A stretch of 64,000 nucleotides of DNA, taken from the NCBI GenBank assembly GCA_023432445.1, contig JAEYUP010000001.1:310001-374000 (forward strand). The letters run 5' to 3'. Below are positions 48,096 through 56,768 of the stretch, in pieces (positions within the stretch are counted from its first letter, which is position 1; each line of letters starts with the position of its first letter). A program made the translations under genes and the position numbers. The notes under the pieces are model-generated. The model was not told the origin of the DNA. It saw nothing but the letters and a program-made list of their open reading frames with translations, and did not search any database. Source of the stretch: Candidatus Parcubacteria bacterium (GTDB lineage: Bacteria; Patescibacteriota; Saccharimonadia; Saccharimonadales; Saccharimonadaceae).

Positions 48096-48118
48096 AAGGA
48101 CTATTATATACTGGACTC
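48096..48118. promoter_or_regulatory. Divergent leaderless promoter between manC and galE
   Basis: Only 23 nt separate the two start codons. A minus-strand TATAAT (48108 to 48103) ends 7 nt before the manC ATG and a plus-strand TATACT (48107-48112) ends 6 nt before the galE ATG; the two -10 boxes overlap by two bases. Both mRNAs would start at or next to their ATG, and the two promoters should exclude each other. Confidence 0.7.
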
Positions 48119-49138
48119 ATGATAATTCTTATTACGGGCGGCACAGGGTTCATTGGATCACACACTGCAGTTGAGTTATTAGAGAACGGCCACTCTGTGG
48201 TGGTGGTTGATAACCTCGTAAACAGTAACGAAACTGTTTTGGAGCGCATCAAGGAAATAACGGGCAAGTCCGTAAATTTCTACCAGATTGACCTGCGCCA
48301 GCAGGACGAGCTAGAAAAGATATTTGAGCTACACAGGATTGACGTCGTCGTACATTTTGCAGGTCTGAAGGCCGTCGGCGAGTCAGTAGAAAAGCCGCTC
48401 CAATATTACGACAACAACATCGTTTCAACAATCTGCCTGTTAAAGGTAATGGAAAAGTATGCGGTAAACAAACTTGTTTTTAGCTCTTCTGCAACCGTAT
48501 ACGGTGAACCTGGGACCCCAATCTACACCGAATCGCTGCCGACTGGCCAAAATATTTCCAGCCCTTACGGACAAACCAAGCACATGATAGAAAAGGTCAT
48601 CAGCGACTTTGCGATCGCCCATCCAAAACTAGAAGTCTCCATCTTAAGATATTTCAACCCTGTGGGAGCGCACGAGAGCGGCCTAATAGGAGAAGATCCT
48701 GTAGGTACACCAAATAACCTCATGCCCTACGTGGCTCAAGTTGCTGCGGGAAAGAGAGATAGGCTGTCTATTTTCGGTAATGACTACCCTACACCAGACG
48801 GAACCTGTCGCAGAGACTATATACACGTTGTTGACCTAGCCAAAGGACATGTCGCTGCCTTGAGCAGACTTTCTCAGGGCGTTTCAATTTATAATCTTGG
48901 TTCCGGAAGACCTACTTCTGTGCTCGAGCTAATAAACGCCTTTACCAATACTACGGGTAAAGAGATAGCATTCGAATTTGCCCCCAGGAGAAGTGGTGAT
49001 CTACCCGAGTTTTACGCCGACCCAAAGAAAGCCAACGAAGAGTTAGGCTGGAAAGCCACCAAGTCCATCGAGGACATGTGCCGTGATACTTGGAATTGGC
49101 AATCGAAAAACCCCAACGGCTACAGCTCGCCGGCCTAA
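48119..49138 (+). CDS. galE: UDP-glucose 4-epimerase
   Basis: A 339-residue SDR epimerase interconverting UDP-glucose and UDP-galactose. NAD site TGGTGFIGSHTAVELLENGH, catalytic Ser/Tyr region FSSSATVYG and SPYGQTKHMIEK (YxxxK), and the substrate-binding YFNPVGAHESGLIGEDP. All typical of GalE. It supplies a galactose donor (or the N-acetyl form) to the envelope locus. Its leaderless start is next to the manC promoter. Confidence 0.92.
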   Translation: MIILITGGTGFIGSHTAVELLENGHSVVVVDNLVNSNETVLERIKEITGKSVNFYQIDLRQQDELEKIFELHRIDVVVHFAGLKAVGESVEKPLQYYDNNIVSTICLLKVMEKYAVNKLVFSSSATVYGEPGTPIYTESLPTGQNISSPYGQTKHMIEKVISDFAIAHPKLEVSILRYFNPVGAHESGLIGEDPVGTPNNLMPYVAQVAAGKRDRLSIFGNDYPTPDGTCRRDYIHVVDLAKGHVAALSRLSQGVSIYNLGSGRPTSVLELINAFTNTTGKEIAFEFAPRRSGDLPEFYADPKKANEELGWKATKSIEDMCRDTWNWQSKNPNGYSSPA

Positions 49139-49184
49139 AGTGCCTATGCTATAATAAGGGGTGTAATATCCACCAGGAGCCCTA

Positions 49185-49742
49185 GTGAAGACAAAAACAC
49201 AAAGACAAGTAAGTAACCGAAAAAAAGTCATTCTGATAGCGACCGCTTTCCTTTTTTGTGGGTCAATGGCTACATTGTACTTTTGGCAAGCATCCCAGGC
49301 TGATCCCCCATTACAAGATGATACGCCCTATACTATTGTGAACTATAGTCCACCAACCGAGCAAGAACTGGCAGAGAGTCAAGATGGGAAGAAAAATAGC
49401 GCCGCCACCAAAGACGAGAACTCCGATAATACAGGTGACGTCAAAAGCACTGTTCAGGTTGGCATATCGTATGCAGATATCTACGGTGACAATCTTGAAA
49501 TTCGTGCCTTTACAAATGGCGTAATCGACGGAAAGGGTACATGCACCGCGACAGTGAGTAAACAGGGCGAAAGCACCATAACAAAGACGTCAGAGGCCTT
49601 CATCGACGCATCTTCCTCGCAATGCCGACCTATATACATCTCCAAGTCTAGCTTGTCGTCCGGTATCTGGAAGGTAACCGTCAAATACTCCTCAGATAAA
49701 AATGAAGGCAACTCCGAGGTAGTGGAGGTGTCAGTGTTATGA
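49185..49742 (+). CDS. Membrane-anchored extracellular protein, unknown function
   Basis: A 185-residue protein with a basic N-terminus, one membrane helix (about residues 14-32: VILIATAFLFCGSMATLYFW), a charged linker (QDGKKNSAATKDENSDNTGD) and a C-terminal ~95-residue beta-rich domain with two cysteines (GTCTATV and SSQCRPI) likely disulfide-bonded outside the cell. I do not recognise the domain. It starts with GTG behind AGGAG and overlaps the LGFP-repeat protein by 4 nt, so both are made together. Confidence 0.65.
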   Translation: MKTKTQRQVSNRKKVILIATAFLFCGSMATLYFWQASQADPPLQDDTPYTIVNYSPPTEQELAESQDGKKNSAATKDENSDNTGDVKSTVQVGISYADIYGDNLEIRAFTNGVIDGKGTCTATVSKQGESTITKTSEAFIDASSSQCRPIYISKSSLSSGIWKVTVKYSSDKNEGNSEVVEVSVL

Positions 49743-51625
49743 GTAAATGGCTCAAGAAAACCATTTTATTGGCGCTAGCACTTGCAACTTCCTTGTCTGT
49801 AAGCTCGATAGCTGGCAACTCCGTGCACGCCGCCGATGCTAGCAAGTTCAACGCCGGCAATATTATTGATGACGTAGTGTTCTATAACGACAGCTCCTTG
49901 TCTTCATCTCAAATCCAAACATTTTTAAATTCTAAGAACCCCAATTGCGATACAGACGGAACGCAACCAGCTAGTGACTGGGGTCGGCCCGACATAACCC
50001 ACGCTCAACTAGCGAGCTATAAACGCAATGGCACCAACGGCTATACGCAAGATAGCGGTTTCCACGCGCCTCCATACGTATGTCTAAAAGACTACACACA
50101 AAACGTTCCTCAAATGGAGGCTGCTAGCGGTTTATGTGAAGCTCTGTCTGCTAAGTCAAACCAAAGTTCTGCTCAAATAATAAAAGACATCGCTACCGCC
50201 TGCGGCATAAACCCCCAGGTTCTCATAGTGTTGCTTCAAAAAGAGCAAAGCCTGGTCACCGACTCTTGGCCACTAACGCGCCAATATCGGAGCGCGACCG
50301 GTTTTGACTGTCCCGATACGGCGCCATGCGACCCGGCATTCGCTGGCTTCTTCTATCAGGTGTACTACGCTGCTAGGCAGTTCAAGGTCTACCAGAAGTA
50401 CCCTAACGACTATAACTATATAGCTGGTCGAACAAATCGAATATATTGGCATCCTGATCTATCGCGCTGCGGAAGCTCGCAGGTTTACATAGACAACCAG
50501 GCTACAGCCGCACTGTATATATATACCCCCTACCGACCGAACCAGGCGGCTCTCAACAACCTATATGGCACCGGAGATTCATGTAGCTCATACGGCAATC
50601 GCAACTTCTGGCGACTCTTTACTGATTGGTTTGGAAGCACTACAAAACCCCATGAGGTTGCTATAAGTGCTCGTTACGATGCTTTAGGAGATAGCGCAAG
50701 GGCTGCGCTTGGAGCTGCAGTAAATAGTATTAGGTGCAACCTAAGAAGCAACGGCTGTTACCAAAAATACGCAAATGGCGCCATCATCTGGACTCCATAT
50801 ACGGGAGCATGGGAGAGCTATGGGCCTACTAGAGATAGGTGGGGCGAAATGGGTTACGAAGCAGGAAAGCTCGGCTACCCCACCAGCGAACTAAGATGCA
50901 GTCTTGTCAGGAGTGGTTGCTACCAGCGGTATGAAAATGGTGCAATATTGTGGCAAAACTCTACAGGAGCCTGGGAATCCACCGGTAGCATAAGACGCTA
51001 TTGGGCAACAATTGGGTATGAAAATGGTAACCTGGGCTACCCCACCGGTCCAGAGAGACCGCTGAGCGGTGGAGGCTGGTACCAACGATACGAGAACGGT
51101 TACATTATTGGTAAAAAAGCAATCGGCTACTGGGAGAGCATGGGGCCAATTCGAGAGCGCTGGGCTAGCCTTGGCTATCAAGAGGGACAAATGGGCTACC
51201 CTACCAGTCAAATATTCTGCACGATCAAAGACGATGGCTGCTACCAACGTTATGAAAACGGCGCAATTTTATGGGCCGAACCCATAGGCGCCTGGGAGTC
51301 AACAGGTAGCATAAGGAGATACTGGGCTACTACTGGTTACGAAAATGGGCCTTTAGGCTACCCTGTAGCTGCCGAGAAAAGAACTTCCGATGGCGGATGG
51401 TATCAGCAATATGAGGAGGGCTACATAATCGGTAAGAGGTCTACTGGATACTGGGAGAGTATGGGGCCAATTCGAGAGCGCTGGGCTAGCCTTGGCTATC
51501 AAGATGGGTCACTTGGGTATCCGAGGAGTCCCATAATAAAAATGAACTCGTCAACCACCTACCAACAATACGAGCGAAACAGAATATACTTACAAGCCCC
51601 CAGCACTACCTGGGTCGCACCTTAA
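49739..51625 (+). CDS. Secreted protein with lysozyme-like domain and LGFP repeats
   Basis: A 628-residue exported protein: signal peptide to about residue 31 (SVHAADA), a ~260-residue globular domain containing NPQVLIVLLQKEQSLVTDSW with a lysozyme-like Glu and six or more cysteines, and about six LGFP-type repeats (each WxxxG..G.LGYPTs, for example WGEMGYEAGKLGYPTSELRC). LGFP repeats occur mainly in actinobacterial envelope proteins where they bind the mycolyl/arabinogalactan wall. I know the N-terminal domain (KEQSLVT, YIAGRTN, SSYGNRNFWRLFTDWFG) from actinobacterial wall proteins. It may bind or nick host wall material; enzyme activity is inference. Confidence 0.82.
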   Translation: MSKWLKKTILLALALATSLSVSSIAGNSVHAADASKFNAGNIIDDVVFYNDSSLSSSQIQTFLNSKNPNCDTDGTQPASDWGRPDITHAQLASYKRNGTNGYTQDSGFHAPPYVCLKDYTQNVPQMEAASGLCEALSAKSNQSSAQIIKDIATACGINPQVLIVLLQKEQSLVTDSWPLTRQYRSATGFDCPDTAPCDPAFAGFFYQVYYAARQFKVYQKYPNDYNYIAGRTNRIYWHPDLSRCGSSQVYIDNQATAALYIYTPYRPNQAALNNLYGTGDSCSSYGNRNFWRLFTDWFGSTTKPHEVAISARYDALGDSARAALGAAVNSIRCNLRSNGCYQKYANGAIIWTPYTGAWESYGPTRDRWGEMGYEAGKLGYPTSELRCSLVRSGCYQRYENGAILWQNSTGAWESTGSIRRYWATIGYENGNLGYPTGPERPLSGGGWYQRYENGYIIGKKAIGYWESMGPIRERWASLGYQEGQMGYPTSQIFCTIKDDGCYQRYENGAILWAEPIGAWESTGSIRRYWATTGYENGPLGYPVAAEKRTSDGGWYQQYEEGYIIGKRSTGYWESMGPIRERWASLGYQDGSLGYPRSPIIKMNSSTTYQQYERNRIYLQAPSTTWVAP

Positions 51626-51643
51626 AGTTTCAGTGCGTGTTAT

Positions 51644-51655
51644 TATAATAGTAGT
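51644..51655 (+). promoter_or_regulatory. Leaderless-type promoter of the GT2 operon
   Basis: TATAAT at 51644-51649 with 6 nt to the ATG at 51656; no Shine-Dalgarno. It is the same geometry as at manC, galE and the MFS gene. Confidence 0.6.
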
Positions 51656-52357
51656 ATGAGTATCCGTGTGTGTGTTATTATGCCCGCCTACAACGAGGGT
51701 GATGTCATTCAGGGTGTTGTTCGCTCTTCTTTAAAAGTTTTTAATAAGTCAAAACATAGTGTTGATGTCTTGGTTGTAAACGATGGATCTAGCGACAATA
51801 CCGAAGAAGAAGCGCGCAAAGGCGGCGCAAAGATAGTTAGTCACATACTTAACACTGGCGCGGGAGGGGCAACAGCAACTGGTATGAATTACGCTAGAAA
51901 AAATAGCTATGATATAGCGGCGACAATGGATGCTGACGGACAGCATTCTCCTGAAGATGTATTAAAAGGTATAGAAAAGATTCTCAAGTCGAAGGATGAT
52001 CTGCTTATTGGCAGTAGGCTCATCGACAGCACTGGCATGTCTAGGGTGAAGGTCATAGGCAACAAAGGGCTCACTTTCATTACCTACTTGCTCTTTGGTA
52101 TAAACACGACCGACTCGCAGTCGGGTTTGCGCATATTTAGTCGCAAGGCGCTCGAGGATTTAAGTTGGACAACTAACGGATATGAATTCTGCTCCGAGAT
52201 GCTATGGAGAGCTAGTCAGCTAGAGCTTAAGGTTGGCGAGTATCCTGTAAGGGCCATCTATACCGAACACTCACTAGGTAAGGGCCAAAGTAACTGGAAC
52301 GCTGTTAACGTTATAAAATCACTTGTTAAGCGTCGGCTGGTAGAAATATTTGAATGA
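51656..52357 (+). CDS. GT2-family glycosyltransferase (dolichol-phosphate mannosyltransferase-like)
   Basis: A 233-residue GT-A enzyme without a membrane anchor. CVIMPAYNEGDVIQGVVRSS, the metal motif AATMDADGQHSPED (DxD) and the acceptor loop SQSGLRIFSRKAL. This is the polyprenyl-phosphate sugar synthase type (DPM1-like), making a lipid-linked monosaccharide. It overlaps the DUF2304 gene by 4 nt; this GT2-DUF2304 pair is widespread and DUF2304 probably helps it at the membrane. Confidence 0.9.
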   Translation: MSIRVCVIMPAYNEGDVIQGVVRSSLKVFNKSKHSVDVLVVNDGSSDNTEEEARKGGAKIVSHILNTGAGGATATGMNYARKNSYDIAATMDADGQHSPEDVLKGIEKILKSKDDLLIGSRLIDSTGMSRVKVIGNKGLTFITYLLFGINTTDSQSGLRIFSRKALEDLSWTTNGYEFCSEMLWRASQLELKVGEYPVRAIYTEHSLGKGQSNWNAVNVIKSLVKRRLVEIFE

Positions 52358-52719
52358 GGTACCTAATTCTTATACTGCTAAACCTGCCTATTATTCTGCT
52401 CGCTTTTGTCAATTTATTTACAAAGTATAAAATAGGTCAGGTACCTCCCCGTCGCTTCCGTTCACAGCTGGTATTGTGGTCTCTTATGCTGATAGTTCTG
52501 CTGGCTTCCTTTCCGATATATAACCTACTGGCGGGTAACAGCGTCTTTTCTTCGAATGAACTAAGTGCCTTCGATATTGCACAAACCACAGTAATAATCG
52601 GCCTAATATACATGGTCTTCAGCCAACGGCAAAAAGGTGAGCGGATAGATAGACGTCTGCACGACCTCCATCAGGAGCTGTCTATAAGACAGTCAGAAGA
52701 GCATGACAAAAAGGATTGA
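52354..52719 (+). CDS. DUF2304 membrane protein
   Basis: A 121-residue protein with three hydrophobic segments (about 3-22, 37-58, 70-90) and a charged C-terminal tail (RIDRRLHDLHQELSIRQSE). DUF2304 proteins almost always follow a DPM-like GT2 gene, as here, and are thought to anchor it or move its product. It overlaps the next GT2 gene by 17 nt. Confidence 0.75.
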   Translation: MRYLILILLNLPIILLAFVNLFTKYKIGQVPPRRFRSQLVLWSLMLIVLLASFPIYNLLAGNSVFSSNELSAFDIAQTTVIIGLIYMVFSQRQKGERIDRRLHDLHQELSIRQSEEHDKKD

Positions 52720-53515
52720 TATTCTGCTTACTTACTGGGGTGATTTCGGCTTGTTAAAGAAAGCCGTGGAATCTGTTTTGGCTCAGTCGGACGATAATTG
52801 GCGTCTATTTGTTTTTGATGACTGCTATCCTTCAGACGAAGCGCGAAAATACTTCAAGAGTATAACTGACGAACGGGTCACATACTATCGACACGAAACC
52901 AATCTCGGTATCACTAATAACTTCAACTACGCTTTAAAGAAAGCCTCGTCGGAGTACTGCAGCTTCATGGGTTGCGACGATGTTCTCCTACCAAACTATG
53001 TTGAGTCAGCTTTAAACAACATAGGTGACGGAGATTTCTATCAACCCGGTGTCCAAATAATAGACGGTTCAGGGAAAAGCTACAAGCCTCTTACCGATCG
53101 AGTGAAACAAGTGTTGCGCCCTAAATCTCAAGGTTACTACTCAGGAGAGCGTCTAGCAACATCTCTCTGTCGAGGGAACTGGCTTTATTTCCCATCGATT
53201 GTTTGGAAAACATCGGTTCTACAAAAGCACTCTTTTAACAACAATTACATAATCGCCCAGGACGTTGTCGTCGAACTTGATATAATTAAGAACGGTGGGG
53301 TTCTATCGCTGGATAACACAATCACCTTTCAATACCGTCGTTTTGAAAATTCCTTGTCTAGTAGAGAAAGAGATAAAAATGGAGTACGTTTCAAAGAGGA
53401 GGCTGAAGTTTACAAGTTTTTTTCGGAAGATTTTAAATCAATGGGTTGGCTTACTGCATCAAGAACAGCAAAGCTAAGGGTTACTTCTAGGATTAATGAG
53501 TTTATTTCTAGATAG
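52703..53515 (+). CDS. GT2-family glycosyltransferase
   Basis: A 270-residue GT-A enzyme: IDILLTYWGDFGLLKKAVES, the early acidic motif FVFDDCYPSD, and the metal site YCSFMGCDDVLLP. It is soluble and probably adds a sugar to a lipid-linked glycan on the inner face of the membrane. Its 3' end overlaps the convergent GT8-like gene by 42 nt. Confidence 0.85.
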   Translation: MTKRIDILLTYWGDFGLLKKAVESVLAQSDDNWRLFVFDDCYPSDEARKYFKSITDERVTYYRHETNLGITNNFNYALKKASSEYCSFMGCDDVLLPNYVESALNNIGDGDFYQPGVQIIDGSGKSYKPLTDRVKQVLRPKSQGYYSGERLATSLCRGNWLYFPSIVWKTSVLQKHSFNNNYIIAQDVVVELDIIKNGGVLSLDNTITFQYRRFENSLSSRERDKNGVRFKEEAEVYKFFSEDFKSMGWLTASRTAKLRVTSRINEFISR

Positions 53516-54499
53516 TTGCAAAGTCCCAAACTTACGACTAACCATTACCCAGTATATACACAGAAACGCCCATTGAGGCATGGTATTAAACAAGCTCCAT
53601 GCAATCGTACGTTTCGCCTCGCTCGTACGAACACTCCTCCAGGGTGTAAGTGCTTTATATTTTTTCCACAAGAACCGCTGGGGATGCATGTTGCCGCTTT
53701 CCCAAGGCTTGCCCTGAACCCCATATAGTGAATGGATTATTTTTGGGCTGTAATAATTTGACATCAACTCGTCGTACGAATAAAAGTGCCCTCCTTGAAG
53801 ACCGTTGAATTTTAAGAATATTCTTAAATTATAAGAATAGTATGCGCTAGAAAAATTATACTCAACACCCAAAGTCTTTATTTTATTTTTGTAAAATAAG
53901 TTGCAAAAATCTTGATCGGCAATCATATAATCACTCCTCTCGGCAAGACTTGCTCTTATCTTTTCCGACTCTTTATTCTTTTGCCATTTTTTTAAATTAA
54001 TAAGCATAATGCCGCAATTATAATATTTATCACCAGGACTAAAACCGATGACTCTTTTGTGGCTATTTATTAGAGCGTCGTAGCTAAGTGCCATCAAATT
54101 ATCACCAAGATCTAGGTCTATTATACCGTCCAGTTGCCCGCAGATAATGGTGTGGCCATTTATAAATAGCAACCTGTCACTATCTCTCACCTTAACATCC
54201 CCAAAAGCCAACAGCTTAAACCAAGTTACATAGACGCCGTGCCAAGCTTTCACGCCAAGACCTGTAAGCTCTCTGTGGTACGGTTCAGCATCTATGAATT
54301 CAATAAACGCATTGGGGTATGAAGAGACAATTTTTGTAAGCCTGAGGCGGTTTACTTTCTTAACCCTATAGCCACAGTAGTGTATTACTATCCTCTTTAG
54401 GTGGCGATTATTCTCCAGAAGTGAAGTTATTGATATCCCACTTACCATTGCATAGTTATCATCGCTCTGATAAAGAACGTGGAGTGTTCGTTTAGGCAT
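53474..54499 (-). CDS. GT8-like glycosyltransferase lacking the DxD motif
   Basis: A 341-residue protein with the GT8 (LgtC/glycogenin-like) pattern: LHVLYQSDDNYAMVSGISIT at the N-terminus, YNCGIMLINLKKW and ADQDFCNLF in the middle, and IIHSLYGVQGKPW at the C-terminus. At the place of the metal-binding DxD (YLDADxI in the family) the sequence is FINGHTIICG, so the two Asp are replaced by Asn and His. The enzyme may use another metal ligand or be inactive. A C-terminal hydrophobic helix (AFLCIYWVMV) could anchor it. Confidence 0.75.
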   Translation of the reverse strand: MPKRTLHVLYQSDDNYAMVSGISITSLLENNRHLKRIVIHYCGYRVKKVNRLRLTKIVSSYPNAFIEFIDAEPYHRELTGLGVKAWHGVYVTWFKLLAFGDVKVRDSDRLLFINGHTIICGQLDGIIDLDLGDNLMALSYDALINSHKRVIGFSPGDKYYNCGIMLINLKKWQKNKESEKIRASLAERSDYMIADQDFCNLFYKNKIKTLGVEYNFSSAYYSYNLRIFLKFNGLQGGHFYSYDELMSNYYSPKIIHSLYGVQGKPWESGNMHPQRFLWKKYKALTPWRSVRTSEAKRTIAWSLFNTMPQWAFLCIYWVMVSRKFGTLQLSRNKLINPRSNP

Positions 54500-54505
54500 C
54501 TGTTT

Positions 54506-55366
54506 TTACTTAACCCTCTCCAAAGTTCCGATGTATTCACCTAGTAAATCTTCATAATCATTGCTCTTAAAGCCCGTAGCTCGGATTTTACTTAGATCCA
54601 GGTCGCTACTTCTAGGTCGAGGTGCCATGCCCGGTTTAATTTTTTCTACATACTCGTCGGTAGATATTGGCCGCACCCTCCGGTCATCATGCCCCGCTTT
54701 ATCAAAAGTCATGGCGGCAATCTCAGCCCAGGACCTGACCACTCCAGTATTTGATAGATTGTAGGTTCCGGTCTCAATATCCCTGGATATGAGATGGTCG
54801 ACAGCCCTGACCAGCTCAGAGGTAAACGTTAGTCGTCCGAATTGGTCGTCTACCACAAAGGGATCTATGCGCATATCCGCCAAACGGGTCATTGTTTTAA
54901 CAAAATTATGTCCGTCTCCAACAACCCAGCTAGTGCGCAGTATGTGATGTTTCTCAACAAGCCCTACCGCTATATCCCCTGCTGACTTTGTTTGGCCATA
55001 CACCTGTAGTGGGCTATAGTTCTCGCCTTCATCGTGGTTTTCAGTCTGCCCGTCAAATACATACTCTGAAGAGAAGTGTATCAGGTGAATTCCGTTATCA
55101 ATGGCGACTTTTGCAAGGTTCTTCGGGCCGACGGCATTGGCCGCCCACGCGCGGCGTCGACCTTCGGGAGTCTGCGCCTCATCGGCGTTCACATAAGCCG
55201 CGGCATTTAAAATAATGTCAAACTGTGACCAATCAACTGAATCTACCTGGCTGGCGTCTGATATATCCAATGAAGCCCTATCTAATGCTGTAGCTTCCTG
55301 GTATTTCTCCGCCAGCGCTCGGCCTAGTTGTCCCGTTGCTCCAGTAATTAAAATTCTTTCAGTCAT
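54506..55366 (-). CDS. rmlD: dTDP-4-dehydrorhamnose reductase (RmlD-like)
   Basis: A 286-residue SDR enzyme: NADP site RILITGATGQLGRALAEKYQ, DISDASQVDSVDW, the catalytic YGQTKSAGD (YxxxK) and FGRLTFTSELVRAVDHLIS. It would reduce dTDP-6-deoxy-4-ketohexose to dTDP-rhamnose. RmlA, B and C are not in this window. It is 6 nt from the GT8-like gene and 9 nt from the flippase, all leftward. Confidence 0.87.
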   Translation of the reverse strand: MTERILITGATGQLGRALAEKYQEATALDRASLDISDASQVDSVDWSQFDIILNAAAYVNADEAQTPEGRRRAWAANAVGPKNLAKVAIDNGIHLIHFSSEYVFDGQTENHDEGENYSPLQVYGQTKSAGDIAVGLVEKHHILRTSWVVGDGHNFVKTMTRLADMRIDPFVVDDQFGRLTFTSELVRAVDHLISRDIETGTYNLSNTGVVRSWAEIAAMTFDKAGHDDRRVRPISTDEYVEKIKPGMAPRPRSSDLDLSKIRATGFKSNDYEDLLGEYIGTLERVK

Positions 55367-55375
55367 ATCAATTTA

Positions 55376-56620
55376 TTAATACCTCTCCCTATAGTATCTC
55401 AGCAATTTCTTATAGTTGCTAATTAATACTATACACTGAACTATATTTATAAGTGAAAATAGCGACACTGCACCTTTTAAGCCATAAGAACTTACTATGG
55501 GTACGCTAACGATCGCAAGCAAAACATTGGTCAATACAAGAGTGTAAAAAAGCGTCTTAAAGTGCCTCATCACTGTTAAAACATTAACAAAAAGCGTAAC
55601 TATACCATTTGCAATCGCTCCGATGACAATAATTACAAGCGCGATTTCATAGCCTTTAAACTCGGTCGCGAATATGAACTCTAGTATTGGTACGCCCGCG
55701 ACGACAGAGATGACAAGACCAAGAATACCAGCTCCGAAAATTACCAAAGATATTTTTAGAACCGCACTACCGAATCGTTGAAAATTTCTATCCACAAAAT
55801 CGTTTGTTAATTGAGTTATGTTTGGTTGTAGCAGAAAAGTTATTAGTAATCCGATCAGTGTGATAGGCATGACCAATATACCAAAATATCCAATTTCTTC
55901 ACCGTGGTATGAGTCCACAAAGTAGCGCGGTATGTTTAGAGAAAACATAGAGAGGAATAAGACACTCGCTATCGGCGCACATACCCTAATAATAGCTGTC
56001 GCTTCTCTTAAATACACTGAGAAACAAGCTTTTTTGAACAATGAAATGCCCCCTGCCTTTCGGGTAAAATGCACATCAAAAGTCAAAATAACCGCTAAAT
56101 TAATAGCAACCAACCCAAGAACGCTAGTAAATAAATCACCGTATACACTGTCTAGGTAGATAAATGCAGCTGAGCCCAGTACCGCCTTCAGTGCCAACGA
56201 TACACCCGATAAATATAACTTTCCGTCTATCTGCATTACCCCGTAAAGAACATCCGCAATCGACTCAATCACCTTATAAATGACCAAGGCCATTATTATG
56301 GCCGTCTTGTGAAGCTCATATCCGTTTAATAAACAGAATGCAAACGATGCAAAAACCACGCTGGCAGATAAGATAACTCTAGTAACGATATAGCCCTCGC
56401 TTGTGAACTCGGATTTCGAATCTGAAACCTGATACGTGCGCCCACCCCATATGCTAACTGCCCAAAATAATAGAGCGATGGCGAGTGCGTAGGAAAATAT
56501 TCCCGAATCGTCCACTCCATTAATTCGGGCTACCGCTATAAGCAGAAGTGGAGATATCGCATTCTGTAACAATACACCAACTGTATTCCAAAAATAGTTT
56601 AGTCTAGAGATTCGACTCAT
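55376..56620 (-). CDS. Polysaccharide flippase (Wzx/MATE-like)
   Basis: A 414-residue protein with 12-14 membrane helices and features of oligosaccharide flippases of the polysaccharide-transport superfamily (WNTVGVLLQNAISPLLLIAV at the N-terminus, IPRYFVDSYHGEEIGYFGIL, FLLQPNITQLTNDF). It should move lipid-linked units across the membrane for the polymerase and ligase. The ORF extends 1 codon upstream to a GTG (56623); I chose the ATG at 56620. Followed by rmlD. Confidence 0.85.
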   Translation of the reverse strand: MSRISRLNYFWNTVGVLLQNAISPLLLIAVARINGVDDSGIFSYALAIALLFWAVSIWGGRTYQVSDSKSEFTSEGYIVTRVILSASVVFASFAFCLLNGYELHKTAIIMALVIYKVIESIADVLYGVMQIDGKLYLSGVSLALKAVLGSAAFIYLDSVYGDLFTSVLGLVAINLAVILTFDVHFTRKAGGISLFKKACFSVYLREATAIIRVCAPIASVLFLSMFSLNIPRYFVDSYHGEEIGYFGILVMPITLIGLLITFLLQPNITQLTNDFVDRNFQRFGSAVLKISLVIFGAGILGLVISVVAGVPILEFIFATEFKGYEIALVIIVIGAIANGIVTLFVNVLTVMRHFKTLFYTLVLTNVLLAIVSVPIVSSYGLKGAVSLFSLINIVQCIVLISNYKKLLRYYRERY

Positions 56621-56768
56621 CACCTATAAACTATAACAGCCTAGTGCAGACTATGTAAGAATGTGTACTATAAGCGTTTTTTCGGACTCAGCACCGCTTT
56701 GTCTTCGGCTCTTAACTATGATTAAATAGAGAGGTAGAGTGTCGCCCAGGCCTATACCTTGAATAAAT

